64,000 nucleotides of DNA. Source: Tigriopus japonicus (taxonomy: Eukaryota > Arthropoda > Copepoda > Harpacticoida > Harpacticidae). The stretch covers positions 399,770-463,769 of the forward strand of contig CM021317.1 of the NCBI GenBank assembly GCA_010645155.1, given 5' to 3'. The number at the start of each line of letters is the position of its first letter. Position 1 is the first letter of the stretch. The notes below the pieces were generated by a model. That model was not told the origin of the DNA and ran no database searches. It saw nothing but the letters and a program-made list of their open reading frames with translations. The position numbers were made by a program, and so were the translations under genes. Positions 38,901 to 52,689 of this stretch are shown here, in pieces.

Positions 38901-41900
38901 CCAGTCTTCTCCACCTCGTTCAACTACGTCTTCCACTCTTTCTTCTACTAGTACTAATGTGAGTGAGTACTTTAGATATCTTACCCGCTCATCCCTTCCT
39001 AGTTTCGCTTGCAAGGCCAAAAGGACCTTCATTAGGCTTTCTTTTTCGGGATGGATACGACACATTCTGCCACAAGCGACAAACTTAGTTTTTGTGCGAG
39101 TTTCAGTTGATTCTCGACCAAAGAGTCATAGATCAAACGGCGAGGTAAGATTGGAAGGTTCTCCAAGGTAAGAAAGTATATCAGCAGCAATTCACATTGG
39201 TTTGGTCGTAACCATGGCATCACCCAATCTAGCAACCACTCGCTTGCTATGAGGCTCCAAGGCTAAAAGGTTTTTGCTTCGAACAAAAAAGTCGCCAAAA
39301 AACACGCAAAGGAGGTCAGGGACGGACCTTGAAACTACCAAGAGGGTTGTGGCCTTCAGAGGAAATCCTTCTCAGTGTCTCTATTTAATACACCCATTAC
39401 CACGGTGTGTCTAGTGGGTTCCCACGAATGGGAAACGACAGAAGCAGACCAGCTCCTCTAACAATAGCCATTTGGGGTCTTTTTTCATGACTACCCTTTC
39501 CAAAGGCTCCTGAACTCATTCGACCTTGCGTCATTGATGTGCTTGTATGTACTAATATTAGATTGAACCTAACTTAGGAAGCTAGCCACTGGCACTTTAT
39601 CCTCATGTCATTTTTTTGCCGGGAACTTGTCAAAACTTAAATGAGAACCTCTGAAGATGAAGAAAAGAGCATCATCCCCGACGAAAAGTTTTGGACGCCT
39701 CCCCAGTATTTTGGTCTGTCTGTATGGATAGCAGGAAGAAGAAGGGATCTTCTTATGTTCTTTCTTCTCTGCCTTTGCACTTGGAACTTTGAGAAGGAAT
39801 GGGAACAAGCACAAACGAACGTAACTCTAGAGGCGAAGTTCCTCCTTCTGCTCTTGCTCTTCATCATACTTCGTAAGGTAGATGTTTCGTTCGCATGTGT
39901 GTACGTACGTACCCTATGTACGGTCCCACTAAATGAAATGCTCGAGGCTAGTACTGTCTACAAAGCATCCTCTATCCTCGCTTGTATCTTTGAATTTTGC
40001 AATAAATTTCCCCTCTTTCCCACCTTATGAGCTCTGTTTAGAATGGATTTTTGACACCATAACATCGTCTGTGGCAGCTCGTTTTCAAGACAGGAGAGAA
40101 GATGCCAAAGTGCCCAGATTGAATTTGGAACACGATCCAAACATAATAATTCAACGGCGTCTGTGATCAGAGGATCTTTGGAACTTGGGGGCTTGGACAA
40201 GGTCATTGGAGTAAGTGCGAGGTATGGTGGAGGTCATCCATCAAATGAGGATTGTTGTAGATTTGCTGCAGTGCCGGGATGCGGGGATTGGCAAGAACTT
40301 TGGCTACTTTCAATCAGAGATGGAACGAGAAAGTTTTGAAATCACTCAACTCTCGATTCAGTGCCCATATTTGGTCTCGACCCAAGCACTCTTGACATGA
40401 AAATATAACGTAATGCAATTTGTTCCAGAAGGAGAAGGTACCCTAAAACTCGACATGAGGGCTGGAATATCAAAAGCGAGAGTGTCGTTGTTCCCAAAAT
40501 ATCCAGTGTTCCAAACTAAACAAATATTTTGTGCTGAATCGCTCGAAGCGAAAGACAGGCACAAAAACGATCCTTGAACCCGTTGTTTGTGGCTCGATGT
40601 GAATGAATGGTCGGTCGCTCATGAAAAGAAGTGTAGCAAAAGAAACTGCCGGAGATCCTCCTCCTCCTCTGGCTCTTTTTCTATGCATTCAAAATTCAAA
40701 CATTGCGGTTGTTGTGTGTATGAAAGCGCAAAATGAAAACCCTAAGCTCCTCATGAAAGTGAAGGCTTAGGGAATATAACAAAACAAACCACCATATTAC
40801 GTGGTACTTGATGGCATGAAAGGGCTGCAAAAGTGGAACCTCGAGTCGACGTCCAACAAAGACCCAAAAGAAGGTTGCAGTCGTGACGTCATCGTCTCCC
40901 TAAAAGTCCCAGAAATAGAAAATTTCGGGGTCCAATTTGTACTACTCACGAAACCTGTAGTGCAATTTTTGGACTTAGGTTCTTTGCGGAAGCGATCAAA
41001 AGCTTTCAATATCAAAGGCAAATGTGTCTAGTAAAGCAGATGCTTCGGCTGATGTGAGTAAGCCAATTTTGGTAACTTTAAACAATGTTGCAGTAGGTGA
41101 GAAAAAGGAATAATTGGCATTGTAACGCAAGCTTCAGTTTTAATGTCTCATTGGGTTTTATTCTAAACGTCTTTGTTCAGCACGTTGTGCCGAGTTTCTG
41201 CAAATTTTCAAACGAATGTTACCGGCGAGACTATGTTTAATTAGGTAATGAGTCAGTCTGAATCATTTTATGATAAAGAGGAAACATGATTCGATCTTGG
41301 CTTGTCGGCTTGTACAGTATTAAGGCTCCACCAAATCATGAAGCTAGTAAAAGAATTTGCTATTCTTAACAGATTGTCTAGCACTTAAATCGTTGCGAGA
41401 CATCATATTGATATCGTCAAACCGTAAGAGAATGTATTTAATGCATTATCCTATTTGCAAAGGAGTTGTTTATCATTACTTGAAGGATCTGAATTATCTA
41501 AGTGGTTCAAATACGTATACCTACAGATAGAATCACAATTTTGAGCAGAAATGTGATGGAACAAGGTGTCTGGAATCTTTGAACAAAAGAGCGGAATGGG
41601 AAAGAAAGGAAAGGGGATTAATTTCTCAAGGAATCACAGGATTAAGATGTCAGTTGCTAGGGTCTCGTTGGTGGGATGGGTTTCTCCCCTTTCTCACTTG
41701 GGTGGACCCCGGCTCTATTCCACAAAATCCCCGCCTTGGAACAGTCCCAATCCAAGGAGAACTAATTTCAAAATCAATTAAGTACTGTGATCCAAGCAAG
41801 TCAATCGCGATGGAACCCGTTCGGAATAGAGGGACTTCTTCTTTTGTTCTATTTCCATTTCGTATTCATGGCGAACTAGGACAAGGAGGTGTAACTGAGT

Positions 41901-44900
41901 GAGTCAGTAGGGAAATGATGACTAAAAGCTCGTAAACATGGGACCGACTTGAAAAGGGAGTGTTTCAATGACAACGAAGGACACGCAAAATAGATTTGCC
42001 ACTTCCGGAAACTCATGAAGACGGGGAGGGACACTCAAGGTTAAAGGTCTATATTTTTTGGCCTTCGACAAAGAAAAATCGACCTCGGCTTGAAGAAGGA
42101 GTCCTAATCACTTTTCTAAATGGAGAGGGCTCCGACATCAATCAATCGGATTGAGTCAGCAAGTTTTGATTTGAATGGTAAAGCTTGGATCTGTGAGTGG
42201 AGAGAGTTTTGGAAGCAAAAACCTTTGCAAACCTACCATATTTTAACTCTTGAGGTTCTTGCCTTTGAAGGACACATGGATGAAAAATCGTCTAATCAAT
42301 ACAATAAGTGTTCTGAAGGTAACTTAATTGGGCGCCTTTTGTTGTACTTTGACCCCAATTTAGTTGACCTTATTTCCCTATCTCTTGTAACGGCAATCAA
42401 TAGCTATTTGTGAGACAAAAAAAAACAGATTGGATTGTGATCGTCAAAAGTAGCAATGAAGCAGAATGGGGTTGAATTGGCTCCCTTTCTGGAGACCTTA
42501 AATATTGTTAAATTTATTTTGAGCAAAAAATTACAAGAGAAGCCCACGATCCGTGAAGATTCGTCCCTGTTCCTCGGAAAACGGATATTATCAAACTTTC
42601 ATTCAATTGCATTCCGTTGTATTAAAAATACAATCTTTCAGGGATATAAAATAAAGGCATTGAACGGAAGCTCAGCCTTAAAGTGTTCGCAATTTTGTTG
42701 GCATGTCTCTTGTCTTCCTGTTCGAGATCTTTGGATCAGATCTGAAAAATAGGTAGCTCATTCAGCACCCCCACCCTGCCCATCATGACCACTATTGGCC
42801 CATTTCGTTTTATGGGCATTCCAAAGGAATCCAGAATGAGCTCAGTTTGGGCAGTCGGAAGACCCATTCCCATCTAATTGCCAAACTGAGGGAGAGGGGG
42901 TGGAAAGACATTATTCAAATAGTGACACACAGAACACGACTATACTGTTCTGAACCAACGAACGATTGGATTGGTGACGAAAGGAAGGTGATGGGTGGAT
43001 AAGTAGGCCACCATCATACCATCATACCTTCACCAATCATTAGAACTATTATCTTCCTCGTAAATGTACTCGGACATCCAGTACTTCATTTTCCAAAGAA
43101 GTGATCATTAAGTACAATTTGTTGGTTTGTCCCAACTCGCCTTTGACTTACTACAGAAAACAGGTTTTTTATATAGGATAAATTGTGATGCATTTTCTTA
43201 TCTTTTTGCCTACATTTGGACAACCCTTGTGAAAATAATGCATCAAGAAAACCTGACCAACCCAATTTGGAGCTTTTTGATGCAAGCAAATATTTATCTA
43301 GTGTACGGTCAAGGAAAACAATGAGGCCCTCTAACAGACAAGTCAAATTACTCGGATAAATCCCGAACAACCAGTTTCGGGAGCCTTGGTACCAAAACCA
43401 AAACCACGATTGTAACGCCAATATTCTTCAACGAATGGCACTTTATCTATTCACACAACTCCATTAAGAGGAACAGAGCTATTAACAAACCTGCACATGG
43501 TGCCAAAAATGAGCACTTGTTCCACCCTCGCGAGGCAAGTCTTTAGAGAGCAATTGGGAACAGTATAATACAGTACCTACACGTCGTACGTGCGTGGACA
43601 CGGGGACGACTCTCCTGGCAGATATTTTGTACTGCATTTAGAAGGTAGGGGAGATGGGAATGCAAGGAGAATAAGAAGCCCTAGTGTTAACATTAATATA
43701 CAGAAGAGTACACAAAGAAAAGTTCCGGCAGTCTCAAGAGAATTCTCGACACGGGGACCTCAAGGAGGCATTGTTCCAGCCAGTTGTGGAATGACAGATC
43801 AACATATTTTGACTGACAAAATGCACTCCTTGCCTGGTGACTGTTGGTAAATGGTTGGATTCTAGACCCCCCTTCAGTGAGGTCATCATTGAAGTTCACT
43901 TGCGATTCTGGATGTTGAGTGAATTGAGGGGTTGGTTCCACCTTTTGTTTATGTTGGATGATTGGTCCTGGGTGACAATAGCAAAGGGGAACGAATGATG
44001 GGAATGACTCTTATCTAATCTCCCTAGAGATTAGAGGCCCGGGAGACGTTTTGGTAATGCTCTACAATGAAGCACAAATGCCTGTCTTGGATTGGTTTGG
44101 TCGTCCTATCTCGGTCGGCACTTGCATTCCAAGAAGTATTGATCCCTTTTTTGGAGAGAAGCTCCAAATACGTACGTATGAAGAAATATAGAAACACGCT
44201 ACCATCCCATGAGCTACTCCGTCTCTATCAAGGTAGCAACTCATATAACTGCTCCAGACTTTTTTCCACAATATACTTCTGCTCATATGATTGATTGGCT
44301 TCCATACTTGGGTGAGATGAGACTTTCACCTTCATATCTTGCGTATCCCAGACCCCAACCCAAAACAAGAAATCGGGACTCAAACGAATAGGAAGAAAAG
44401 TAAGATGTCTTGTTCCAAGCTCGCTCACATGGTTTGCTTGGGTGGTGTGAAATGTGCAAGGTTCCCTCGGATTGAGCAAAAAACCAGAGAGGAAAGAAAA
44501 TCTCGAGCAACCAGAGCGGTACTTTGGAATTTGGCCTTGGATCGAGGTTAACCCGCGTTGTTTAGGAGCAGCGCCATTTTTGACTTCTTGACTCGAGTTT
44601 CGGAGTGAATGTGGAGGAAGATCTCAGACTGGGACTTTTTCCACCTCAATTGAGAAGGCTGAAGAGAAAATTGAGCAAAAACAAGTGGATTAGGTGCTCA
44701 TTTAGAGGTGGAAGGGAGATGGAGCCAATAAAATAAAAGGACGATAGAAATATAGGGATGCTTCAAGAGCTTGAACTTGATGTTTTGGTTTTATGGCATC
44801 TCATCAAGGCTTTCTGAAAAATAAAAGTACATTCGTGGTCCATTTTATAAAAACTGTCATGCACAAAAAGTAAAGGTCATGAGAAACTTGGCCTTCAACT

Positions 44901-45232
44901 TTCATGCATGCATTCTTAAAGGCGTAGCCCCTGTAAACTAAGGCTCGAAAACAAATATCTGGAGGACATTGGAAAAGCAGAGGATTGAAAAATTCGTCCC
45001 AAACACGCATTTCCCAGCCTTTACAAAGGCTAGCAAAAAGGACTGAGAAGGCATATCTAATCTGTAATGGGAAAACTTGTGCCCTCATTTCGAAATCTAA
45101 AGCCAATCATGGCACTTGAAATGGTTGTTCAATATTTCATTGACTCCGCCCTTGTGATCGTATTGGATAACCTTTATCCAATTGTGGATGAATATTTAAC
45201 AATATTTTTTTTTTCTTCTCCCTTCTCTTTAG

Positions 45233-45452
45233 GCCCTATTATTCTATGTTCCCCGATGGCTGTGGAAAAACTGGGAGGCGGGCAAGATCCACGCCCTAAT
45301 GATGGACCTGGATATTGGTGTGGTCCAAGATGTGGAAAAGCGACAGAAGAAACGCCTTCTCTTAGACTACCTCGCAGATAATCTCAAGCATCACAATTGG
45401 TGGGCGTATCGGTATTTCTTTTGTGAATTCCTCGCTCTCGTCAACATAGTGG
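45233..45452 (+). CDS. shakB: shaking-B innexin, coding exon 2 (TM2 end, cytoplasmic loop, TM3 start)
   Basis: 220-bp exon entered at an AG after a strong T-rich tract (45203-45232). It opens with [11 protein letters not shown], which continues FFQ of exon 1 without a gap. It then encodes the cytoplasmic loop with the shakB-diagnostic [10 protein letters not shown] and [10 protein letters not shown] segments, and NWWAYR and [12 protein letters not shown] of TM3. It ends in phase 1 at GTAAGT; reading on past the donor hits a stop within two codons. It gives residues 120-192 plus the first base of codon 193. Its distance from exon 1 makes it easy to miss, but the junction frame and homology are unambiguous. 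Confidence 0.93.
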
Positions 45453-48400
45453 GTAAGTAAGAGTGCTGCAGTCTTTCTGTTTTTCACCTGACTTCCGATG
45501 AAACCATTGCGAAACTAGACACGAAAAATGTTTCCAACCGGGCGGCCTTCGTCAATTTCCTGCCTTTAAAACTGAACTCTGATCTAAATTACCGCATTTT
45601 AAAGTCGCCTTCAAAGACATAATTCAATTGATAGCCTCGCTATCTTGTGCTTACTAGATCATGAAACCTGAGTAAACTAGGAATAAAAGATACTAAGCCA
45701 GTGAATGGTTTTGAGATAGTCTCAGGTTCCTAAAGACAAAAGAAGGCTTGTAATCTGGTCTTAGCACCCAGATACAACGGTCTCTGAGAAAGTGAAAAAA
45801 ACTTTTTGGGAGCTCCCAGGCCCAACCAAAACTAATCAGATTCAAGAATTGTGTCACTAGATGTCTCTTCACACTCTTCAATGTCTGTAGCGTGATGAGC
45901 TCTAAAGATCAAAACCAAGAAGAGTGACGATGGATCTTCGAGCAAGGAACTTTTTACCACCAGCTTAAACTTTGTCTCTTGGCACTGGGTTTGCCGAACT
46001 CCATAAAGGAGATGAAGATCAGGATGCAAAAAGTATTTCCAAATCTAGTTGAGTGCATGGTAAGGACGGGCATTTTAATGACCGTGGGGATCTTCATTTA
46101 ATACGTTTAAAGACTGAGCTGTTTCACCCGAAATCCTAGATGAATGCACCACGAACTCTTGCCAACGAACTGAACGCATTGCATCGTTTCGGTTTCGTAT
46201 CGTTCAAGGTTGCCTTGGAACAGTTCTTTTTAGATCTCACACCTTGGCTTGGAACTAAACTCCTCGGATTTGGGTAAAGATCCATCTTGATCAAGCTTGT
46301 TAGGCTCTAGAGGTCTTTACCATGGTGACCACGAATCTCCAAGAAGCAGAAGTAGGAACACTACCACGTACGTATCGTACATGGCTGGCTGTGGTGGTGC
46401 TGGTCCTTCGTGTGGTTTGGAGTGAAAGTGCGGTGAGTTCCTTCCAGGGTTCCCAAATCATCAGCAGGGGGGCTAAAAGGGAATCCATCAAATACGACAG
46501 AAAGTATTGCACATTGCTTGTGCAATCAGTACGTGCACCTTTCCTCGACTATGCGTTGACCGTTGTATTGGAGTGATCATCTGGAGTCCCCTCATTCAGA
46601 AATCGGTTCCATCTTCGAGAGGAACAACTACCTACCTGGGAGATGGTGGCTGAACGATATCAGTTTCTGCGAATACTGATGAGCTCTCGGACTCCAGCGG
46701 CGTCAATTAATCCTGCAGCCTCTTTCCATTTTCCACTTGAGCGGACTTCCCGTTGATCCGAGCTTACAAACTGACCTTGGACTACTCGATTCGATCTGCC
46801 TTCCATATTCAGGCGTATTGTGAAGACGCGCCGAGCACGTTCGAAATTAACAACTGGTCCAAAGTTCTCCTATTGCGTAGTCCATCGGATGTGTGGTCTT
46901 TGTGGAGCCTTGTATCCAGTGAATGACCAAACAGCAAGGGTCAAGCACGATAATTTTCTTGTCACTCTCCTAAAAAAGTTTGCGAGGACAATCAAAGTGC
47001 TCGTTCCAGTTCCGGACCACTTCAACCGGTCCAAGTCCAAAGACGAATTATCGTCTTGTGTACAACGGTGTGGGTGGGTGTGAGCGAGGGTCTGCATAGT
47101 AAGAAGTAAACTGGATGGACCTTAGCCGACCAAATCCTGCTGCTTTCTTTTTCCCCTCCTTCCTATGTATTTGGCCTTCCTTCTTTGGTTCGTTCCTTGC
47201 CTGCCTCGTCGGGTTCCTCTCAAGGGGCTTTGGCCGACCTTATCAGGTCCTGTTTCCTGTTTGAAGCCTCAGTCAGAGTCGAAGGGCTTTCAAGGTCTTT
47301 TTTCTCTAAACATCGATGAAGGCCACAATGCATTTGGTTTTATGGGATGGAGCGAGGTATATCGAACATTTTGTAATTATCAATGCATGCGAGTTTAGGA
47401 TAAGAGATTGTATGCAGACTTTGACCCTAGTGTAAACTCTTTCAACCACTCAGACGTTTTGAATAATTTTGTTATCGGATCGAAGGCGCCCTTATAAATC
47501 AACACATAATCTCCAGCCAGATACCCTAATTTTCGTCGGAAAAAAGTCACTATGGGCAAGTCAAAAAGCGCTTCCTCTGCCTCTTTTCTATTGCATACTG
47601 AGCTTGGAATGAATCTAGTCGACCCACTAGAACCACAATAACTAGATATTGTAATCCATCGGTTTCCGCCAAGAAGCCCTTTGGTCGTCCAAGATGGGCA
47701 ACTCATTGTCAATCATACTCCATGACACTCGTACGTACTCAGTCATTGTTGGGTCTTTGCTCATCCGTTAAGACATTTCCGTAAAGCCTCGACTTTATCA
47801 TCAAGTCAACCACTCGTCTGTTGAGCCATAAGAAAATGATTTATTGTTATTTTTTGATTAAAATTGATGGGAAAATGTTGACTTATCTGATCTTAAAATG
47901 TACAAGAATGTCTTCAGAGAAACAAATCAAACAATAAAATCCCTGCTCTTTAACATTCTCTCGACGAATTCTCGAAACAGTGTACGTACGTAATAGCTTT
48001 ATATCATGGCTTTGTTTGATAAAGTCAGTCTTTGAAACTGAAAGCGATAAGTGATGAGGATGACGCTTAGTGTACATATTTATACAAGGATTAAATAAAT
48101 GGCTGGGAAACAAATTCATTCTGAAGATTAGAAGTAGTTCAGAGGTCTGACCACAGCAATGATGAAGAAAACATAACATTTCCCATGCTAAATATCGTGG
48201 ATCTGATTCTGATGCCTTCCCTTTGTATATGATCATTGAACTATCCATCAATATTTCAAAGTTCTAAGGACCTCGATGCAAAACTCTTCAATATCTTGTT
48301 TCCACATTTGAACCCTGATCATTCCAGATTTACTCAAGCATCAACTCTGACCGTTTTGCCTAGGTTACTGAATATATTCCATGGCATTCTCAACCATCTA

Positions 48401-49984
48401 AGACACCCTAGTTGAGTAGTGGATTGTAAACGAAAAGGAGGAAGAGAAAAGGAAGAAAGGCGATTTCCTGATTCACTTCCCTTCACTTGTCTCCTTACTC
48501 TCTCTCTCTCTTCCTCCTTTCCTTTTCTCCCCTATAACGGTTTTTAAAGATATGAAAAACTTCTGAAGGCCAATCAGGGGACTGACCTGATCCTAGGGGG
48601 GGACCGAGGAATCTAGGTTCTGGATCTCGAGTGACCTGGTCGGTTTTTTCATCTTTTCTTTTTTTTTGTTTTCCACTGACAATCCCGGGGCCAGGCTTTG
48701 AAACGAACATTAGGAGATCCAAAGTTTAATCTTTGCTCGCTCCTCGAGCGACCTTTTGATATTCATCAAGGCCTCCTTCCACATTCATTTCACACCTCGA
48801 AATAGGGCTTTTGTTGTCCTTTGTTGTAGCATCCTGATGTTGTGTACACACACAGAACGGTGCCAACACAACCAACAATCAACTTTGGGCGGGACGAATG
48901 CTCCCCATCCCGGAAAGGTCGTTTCAATCTATTTCAATAGGCCGCGAAAAAGCAATCTTTGAGCCAAATCGATTCTCACTTCAACACGGTGAGGGCTTTT
49001 CGCTCGCTCTGCCCATTCGCCATTTGGATGCTCAGCGAACGTATATCTCTGGATGGTTCTCAAAATTGCTTTGAATTCCAAGAGGAATACGGGAGAATCA
49101 AAAATCAAACTCTTTTGCAGCCACCATTTCATTCCCAAGCGGATCGTTTCCCACTCACTCAATCTTTTCTTCACCTCGCGATTTCTTGGTCCTCCCAATC
49201 GTTGGTTGTATGACACTAACGATCGAACCCTCCCGACCATCTCGAGCCTAAAACTCGGGGCTTTTGGGTTGACTCAAGTTGTCTCTCTCTCTCTCGTCTT
49301 CCTCTTCTACATACCCGAGGTCCGAAGTGGGTTTTTCGTACATCAACTTTCCCCCATATTTCATCTTTTACGGAGCCATTAAAACCGATAATGATATCTC
49401 GTCCCCATTTGCACCAAGCCCCAAGCACGAGGACAGTTGGGGTGTACACAGATATGAAAGTACCCCTTAGTGAATGTCAAGGCTCTGGAAATTAATTGCG
49501 GTTCTCTCTTGGCTATGGATCGTCTCCTACTTCATGGCTCTAGACACACGCAATACTTTCGTGAAAATATTACCAGAAAAGGCCCTTTCAGTGCACCCAA
49601 CATTTTTCTTCTTGGAACTGAGCGTCTGCTTCAAGTAAAAGTGAAACACTATCACGATAATATTCAATTGAAAGCTAAAATACGATTAAGATAAGATTTA
49701 AGTGTCATATCCGTTCATGATGAAGTCGTTTGATATAAGATTTTAGTCTGCAAGTGAAGCCTCAGAAGGAGTAACCAATAACCACTAACCACTTCAAAAA
49801 GATCGTCGTGTGTGTGTGGCCCAATTTCCTCGCTCCGCCTCCAATAGAAATGATAAAGATGGTTTCTCAAACCAAAGCAAACACTACTGTGACACTCAGT
49901 TCTTTGGTTTTTCTAACGTTTTTTTTTTTATCTTTTTACCTAGAATGCAATTTTAATCCTCTGTCTGTCTCATCTCTCTTTCAG
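45453..49984 (+). other. shakB intron 2 (4.5 kb)
   Basis: GTAAGT donor, TTTCAG acceptor after a T-rich tract. It holds CT microsatellites (48497-48512 and 49282-49295) and three of the ACGTACGT-type palindromes (46366, 47730, 47982). No gene is seen. Confidence 0.88.
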
Positions 49985-50407
49985 GACAAATGTTCCTGAT
50001 GGATCGTTTCTTCGATGGAGCGTTTCTCACGTTTGGCCTTGAAGTGATTGCCTTTGCCGAGCAAGACCAGGAGGACCGGCTTGACCCACTGATCTATGTG
50101 TTCCCTCGAATGACCAAATGCACCTTCCACAAATTTGGCACCTCTGGCGAGGTGGAGAAGCACGACGCCCTTTGTCTTCTCCCGCTAAATATCGTCAATG
50201 AGAAAGTGTACATCTTCCTTTGGTTCTGGTTCATTTTGTTGGCCCTACTGAGTGTTCTGGTCATTCTCTATCGTATCATCATTGTCATCAGTCCCAAAAT
50301 GAGGGCCTACCTCCTCTACATACGATTCCGTCTCATTCGCAGAGAAGTCATCAACACCATCGTGAAAAAGAGTTACGTTGGCGATTGGTTTCTCTTCTAC
50401 ATGCTCG
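49985..50407 (+). CDS. shakB: shaking-B innexin, coding exon 3 (TM3 end, loop 2, TM4)
   Basis: 423-bp exon after a TTTCAG acceptor. It completes the split Gly193 codon and continues [20 protein letters not shown], the shakB-type loop-2 start. Loop-2 cysteines are Cys238 and Cys256, with the same 18-residue spacing as in the neighbouring innexins. TM4 follows ([18 protein letters not shown]), then the cytoplasmic GDWFLFYML segment. The exon ends in phase 1 at GTACGA, a donor with a weaker but acceptable consensus. Closest family: arthropod ShakB, from the pattern MxxRFFDGxFxTFGL and [18 protein letters not shown] as I recall it. Confidence 0.94.
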
Positions 50408-52689
50408 GTACGAATTCAAGATGATGAAAACATACGCATGTTACAGTATTTAAGACGTCCACATTTGACATCGTATCTTTGAACATTTTTTATTTGCCTG
50501 TCAATCTTGAAATGTTTGTTCGGTTCGCCAAATCTCTTTGATAAGGAGAGCAAGGCAAGGCAAGGCAAGGGGGGGGCTTAGAAATTTAGTTGGAAATTGA
50601 GCAGAGCAAATCAGGACTCATTGGCCTTTCAAGATCCGTAATTAGAATGTGCATTATTTCATCAGAAATTAAAGTGCTCCTATCTTGCTGATAGAGTAAA
50701 CGAACTTGATTTGCCAAACTTAAATTGCCGACATGCAAAAAGTGCACAACTAAAATTACTATTGTACAAAGTAAAACATGTATAAAAGGTTCAAGATTTT
50801 CAACTGAAGGGATTTCTAAAAAAATGTGGCAAAATATATTTATCTTTTTAAAAAACCTATTATGGTAAAAGCTTTTAGAAGAGTCTTGAATATTGGTGCT
50901 AAATAGACGATCCTCCCGATGTCGAGCAAGTTCAAAGAAAATTTAACCATCTGACCACAAACTAAAGTGATGCATGGCAAAAAGGACGTGACAAAATTAG
51001 GGAAAATCCGCCCGCGGGCATCAAAACCGTTCGATGTTTTAAGTTAAAGTGAATTTCAAGCTAGCGACTAATATTTTGACCAACTTTGATGCCACAAACG
51101 AAAGTTCTCCTGTCCTGGCCGATTGGTCTACGATGAACTTGGAAATTCATGCATCTATGACCTTCAAACAACAGTTTGTTTCGCATTTCATGGGTCCTTT
51201 TACGAGCAGCTGACTGGGAGGTACATAAGACTTGGAGGTCACCTTAGTAATACAGCTCCAAATATTGCACGCTGACTCAAACGTTTGACCTATTTTCGAA
51301 CTTCTCAATGTATATTGGACACGTAAGAACAAAAATTTTGCTTATTAAAGCTCAAAGGTTGCATGTGTTTTCCATTTCACTGGTTGCGCTTAAAGGACTC
51401 TTATTCCAATACTTAGCAATTAAGTAGTACTGATTGGTATGTGGTACTGTGTGATATGTTTTGAGTTGTCAGTGTGGCCATTTTTAACTAGTAGTTTGTG
51501 GCACTTGCCTTTTGAAGAGTTTGCAAAACTTCAATAATTTAAAAGTGGACTTAGCGCGAGTTCTTTCAATGATTTCTTTCCTCTCAATATTTGAAATGGT
51601 CGTTGCGTTTTAACACTTTCAGCAATTGAGAAAAGAACCTTTTCAAACATCATTTTCGTAGGTAGAAAAAATTTCTGCTAGAGTCAAATTAAAAACAATA
51701 TTTTCATTGCCACAACCTTTCTTTTAATTTAGTTTGCCATCACCTAAACGATGCGACAGTAATTAAATTCTTGGGCCAACCTAACAATGTCCCAATTAGG
51801 GCTGACGATTTTCTCGAAAATTTCAATTCTCGAGAATGAGAATTTCTCGAGAATTGGAGAAAAATTCTCGAGAATTCTCGAGAATTTGAGAAAAAGTGAA
51901 AATAGCGAAAAAATGTACATTCAAAGCTTCCAAAGAACTTGAAATTGGTTTTTTTGAAGGTCATACCAAAATCAATATGAACATGAGTGTAAAAAACAAT
52001 GATTGGACCTCACGGACAATCATTGAAACGTTCTACTGACATTGTTAAAACTTCGGACATTTTTGGATTTTTGCTCAGCTGTAATTTTCAAAACCGGGTT
52101 TTCTTGTACACACCACCACAGCCATTAGAATCTCGAAAAAAATCAGACACGGAATTTTGCCTCGAATCTGGACAGAGAAGCCAGTTAGATTTTGTTTGAG
52201 CTGGTTCACGAGTTATTTTCTTGTTCGAATGTACCATGAAAATCTTTACAAGGTTTCAAACATTGCTCATGGCTCCTATTGTTCTTTTGCTTGAAACTTT
52301 CGTTTTGAATGAAACGGTTTTGCCATCAATTCCAAAATATAACCTGGAGTAATCTAATAAAAAATTCTCGAGAATTTTCGATCTTCGATTTTTTCGAGAA
52401 ATTCTCGAGAATTCTCGAGCGAGAATGCTCGAGAATCAGCCCTAGTACCAATTGATGTGGAAATGTTGCAGAATCGTATACTTTTGAGGTAATTTCTAAC
52501 CCACTTAACAAAAGTAACCAAAATGCGTCCAGGAAGAGTAATTGAATTGGCAATGAACCAAAACTCAGAATAATTTATGCTCGACTAGACGTCTTCCTTG
52601 TTCATTTGGCACTTGGACTTACTAGAATTTACGAACCGTTGCTTTTAACGATCATTGAATGAAAGCCCCTCTCTTCTTTTGAATTCTAG
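50408..52689 (+). other. shakB intron 3 (2.3 kb)
   Basis: GTACGA donor, TTCTAG acceptor. It contains a GGCAA pentanucleotide run (50550-50570) and a 648-bp hAT-like MITE (51797-52444). The rest is AT-rich with no gene. Confidence 0.88.
51797..52444. mobile_element. hAT-like non-autonomous transposon (MITE) in shakB intron 3
   Basis: The ends are inverted repeats: TAGGGCTGA on the left and TCAGCCCTA on the right. They are flanked by 8-bp direct repeats, GTCCCAAT (51789-51796) and GTACCAAT (52445-52452), matching at 7 of 8. An 8-bp target duplication with such termini is typical of the hAT superfamily. Inside each end is a cluster of TTCTCGAGAA palindromes and half-sites, which could be transposase-binding repeats. 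At 648 bp with no credible long frame it cannot encode a transposase, so it would have needed one in trans. The mismatch in the target duplication suggests an old insertion. Confidence 0.8.

Larger units (their letters stand above)
15678..45232 (+). other. shakB intron 1 (29.6 kb)
   Basis: GTAAGA donor and TTTAG acceptor. I found no nested gene I can support; the frames inside are short and show no known family, and none carries innexin landmarks (VFRLHY, YCWI, YYQW) that would mark an alternative first exon. It contains a tetranucleotide repeat (24070-24125), a GAGT/GAAA repeat (35881-35911), CAT repeats (33187-33201 and around 37626), an AT run (38516-38527), several CGTACG palindromes and isolated GGCAACCCTG motifs. 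At 16187-16225 there is a degenerate copy of the shakB start region. Confidence 0.85.

Noticed and set aside
42120..42752. Two successive plus-strand frames of about 98 codons
   Set aside because: No family resemblance; sizes are within chance for AT-rich intron sequence.
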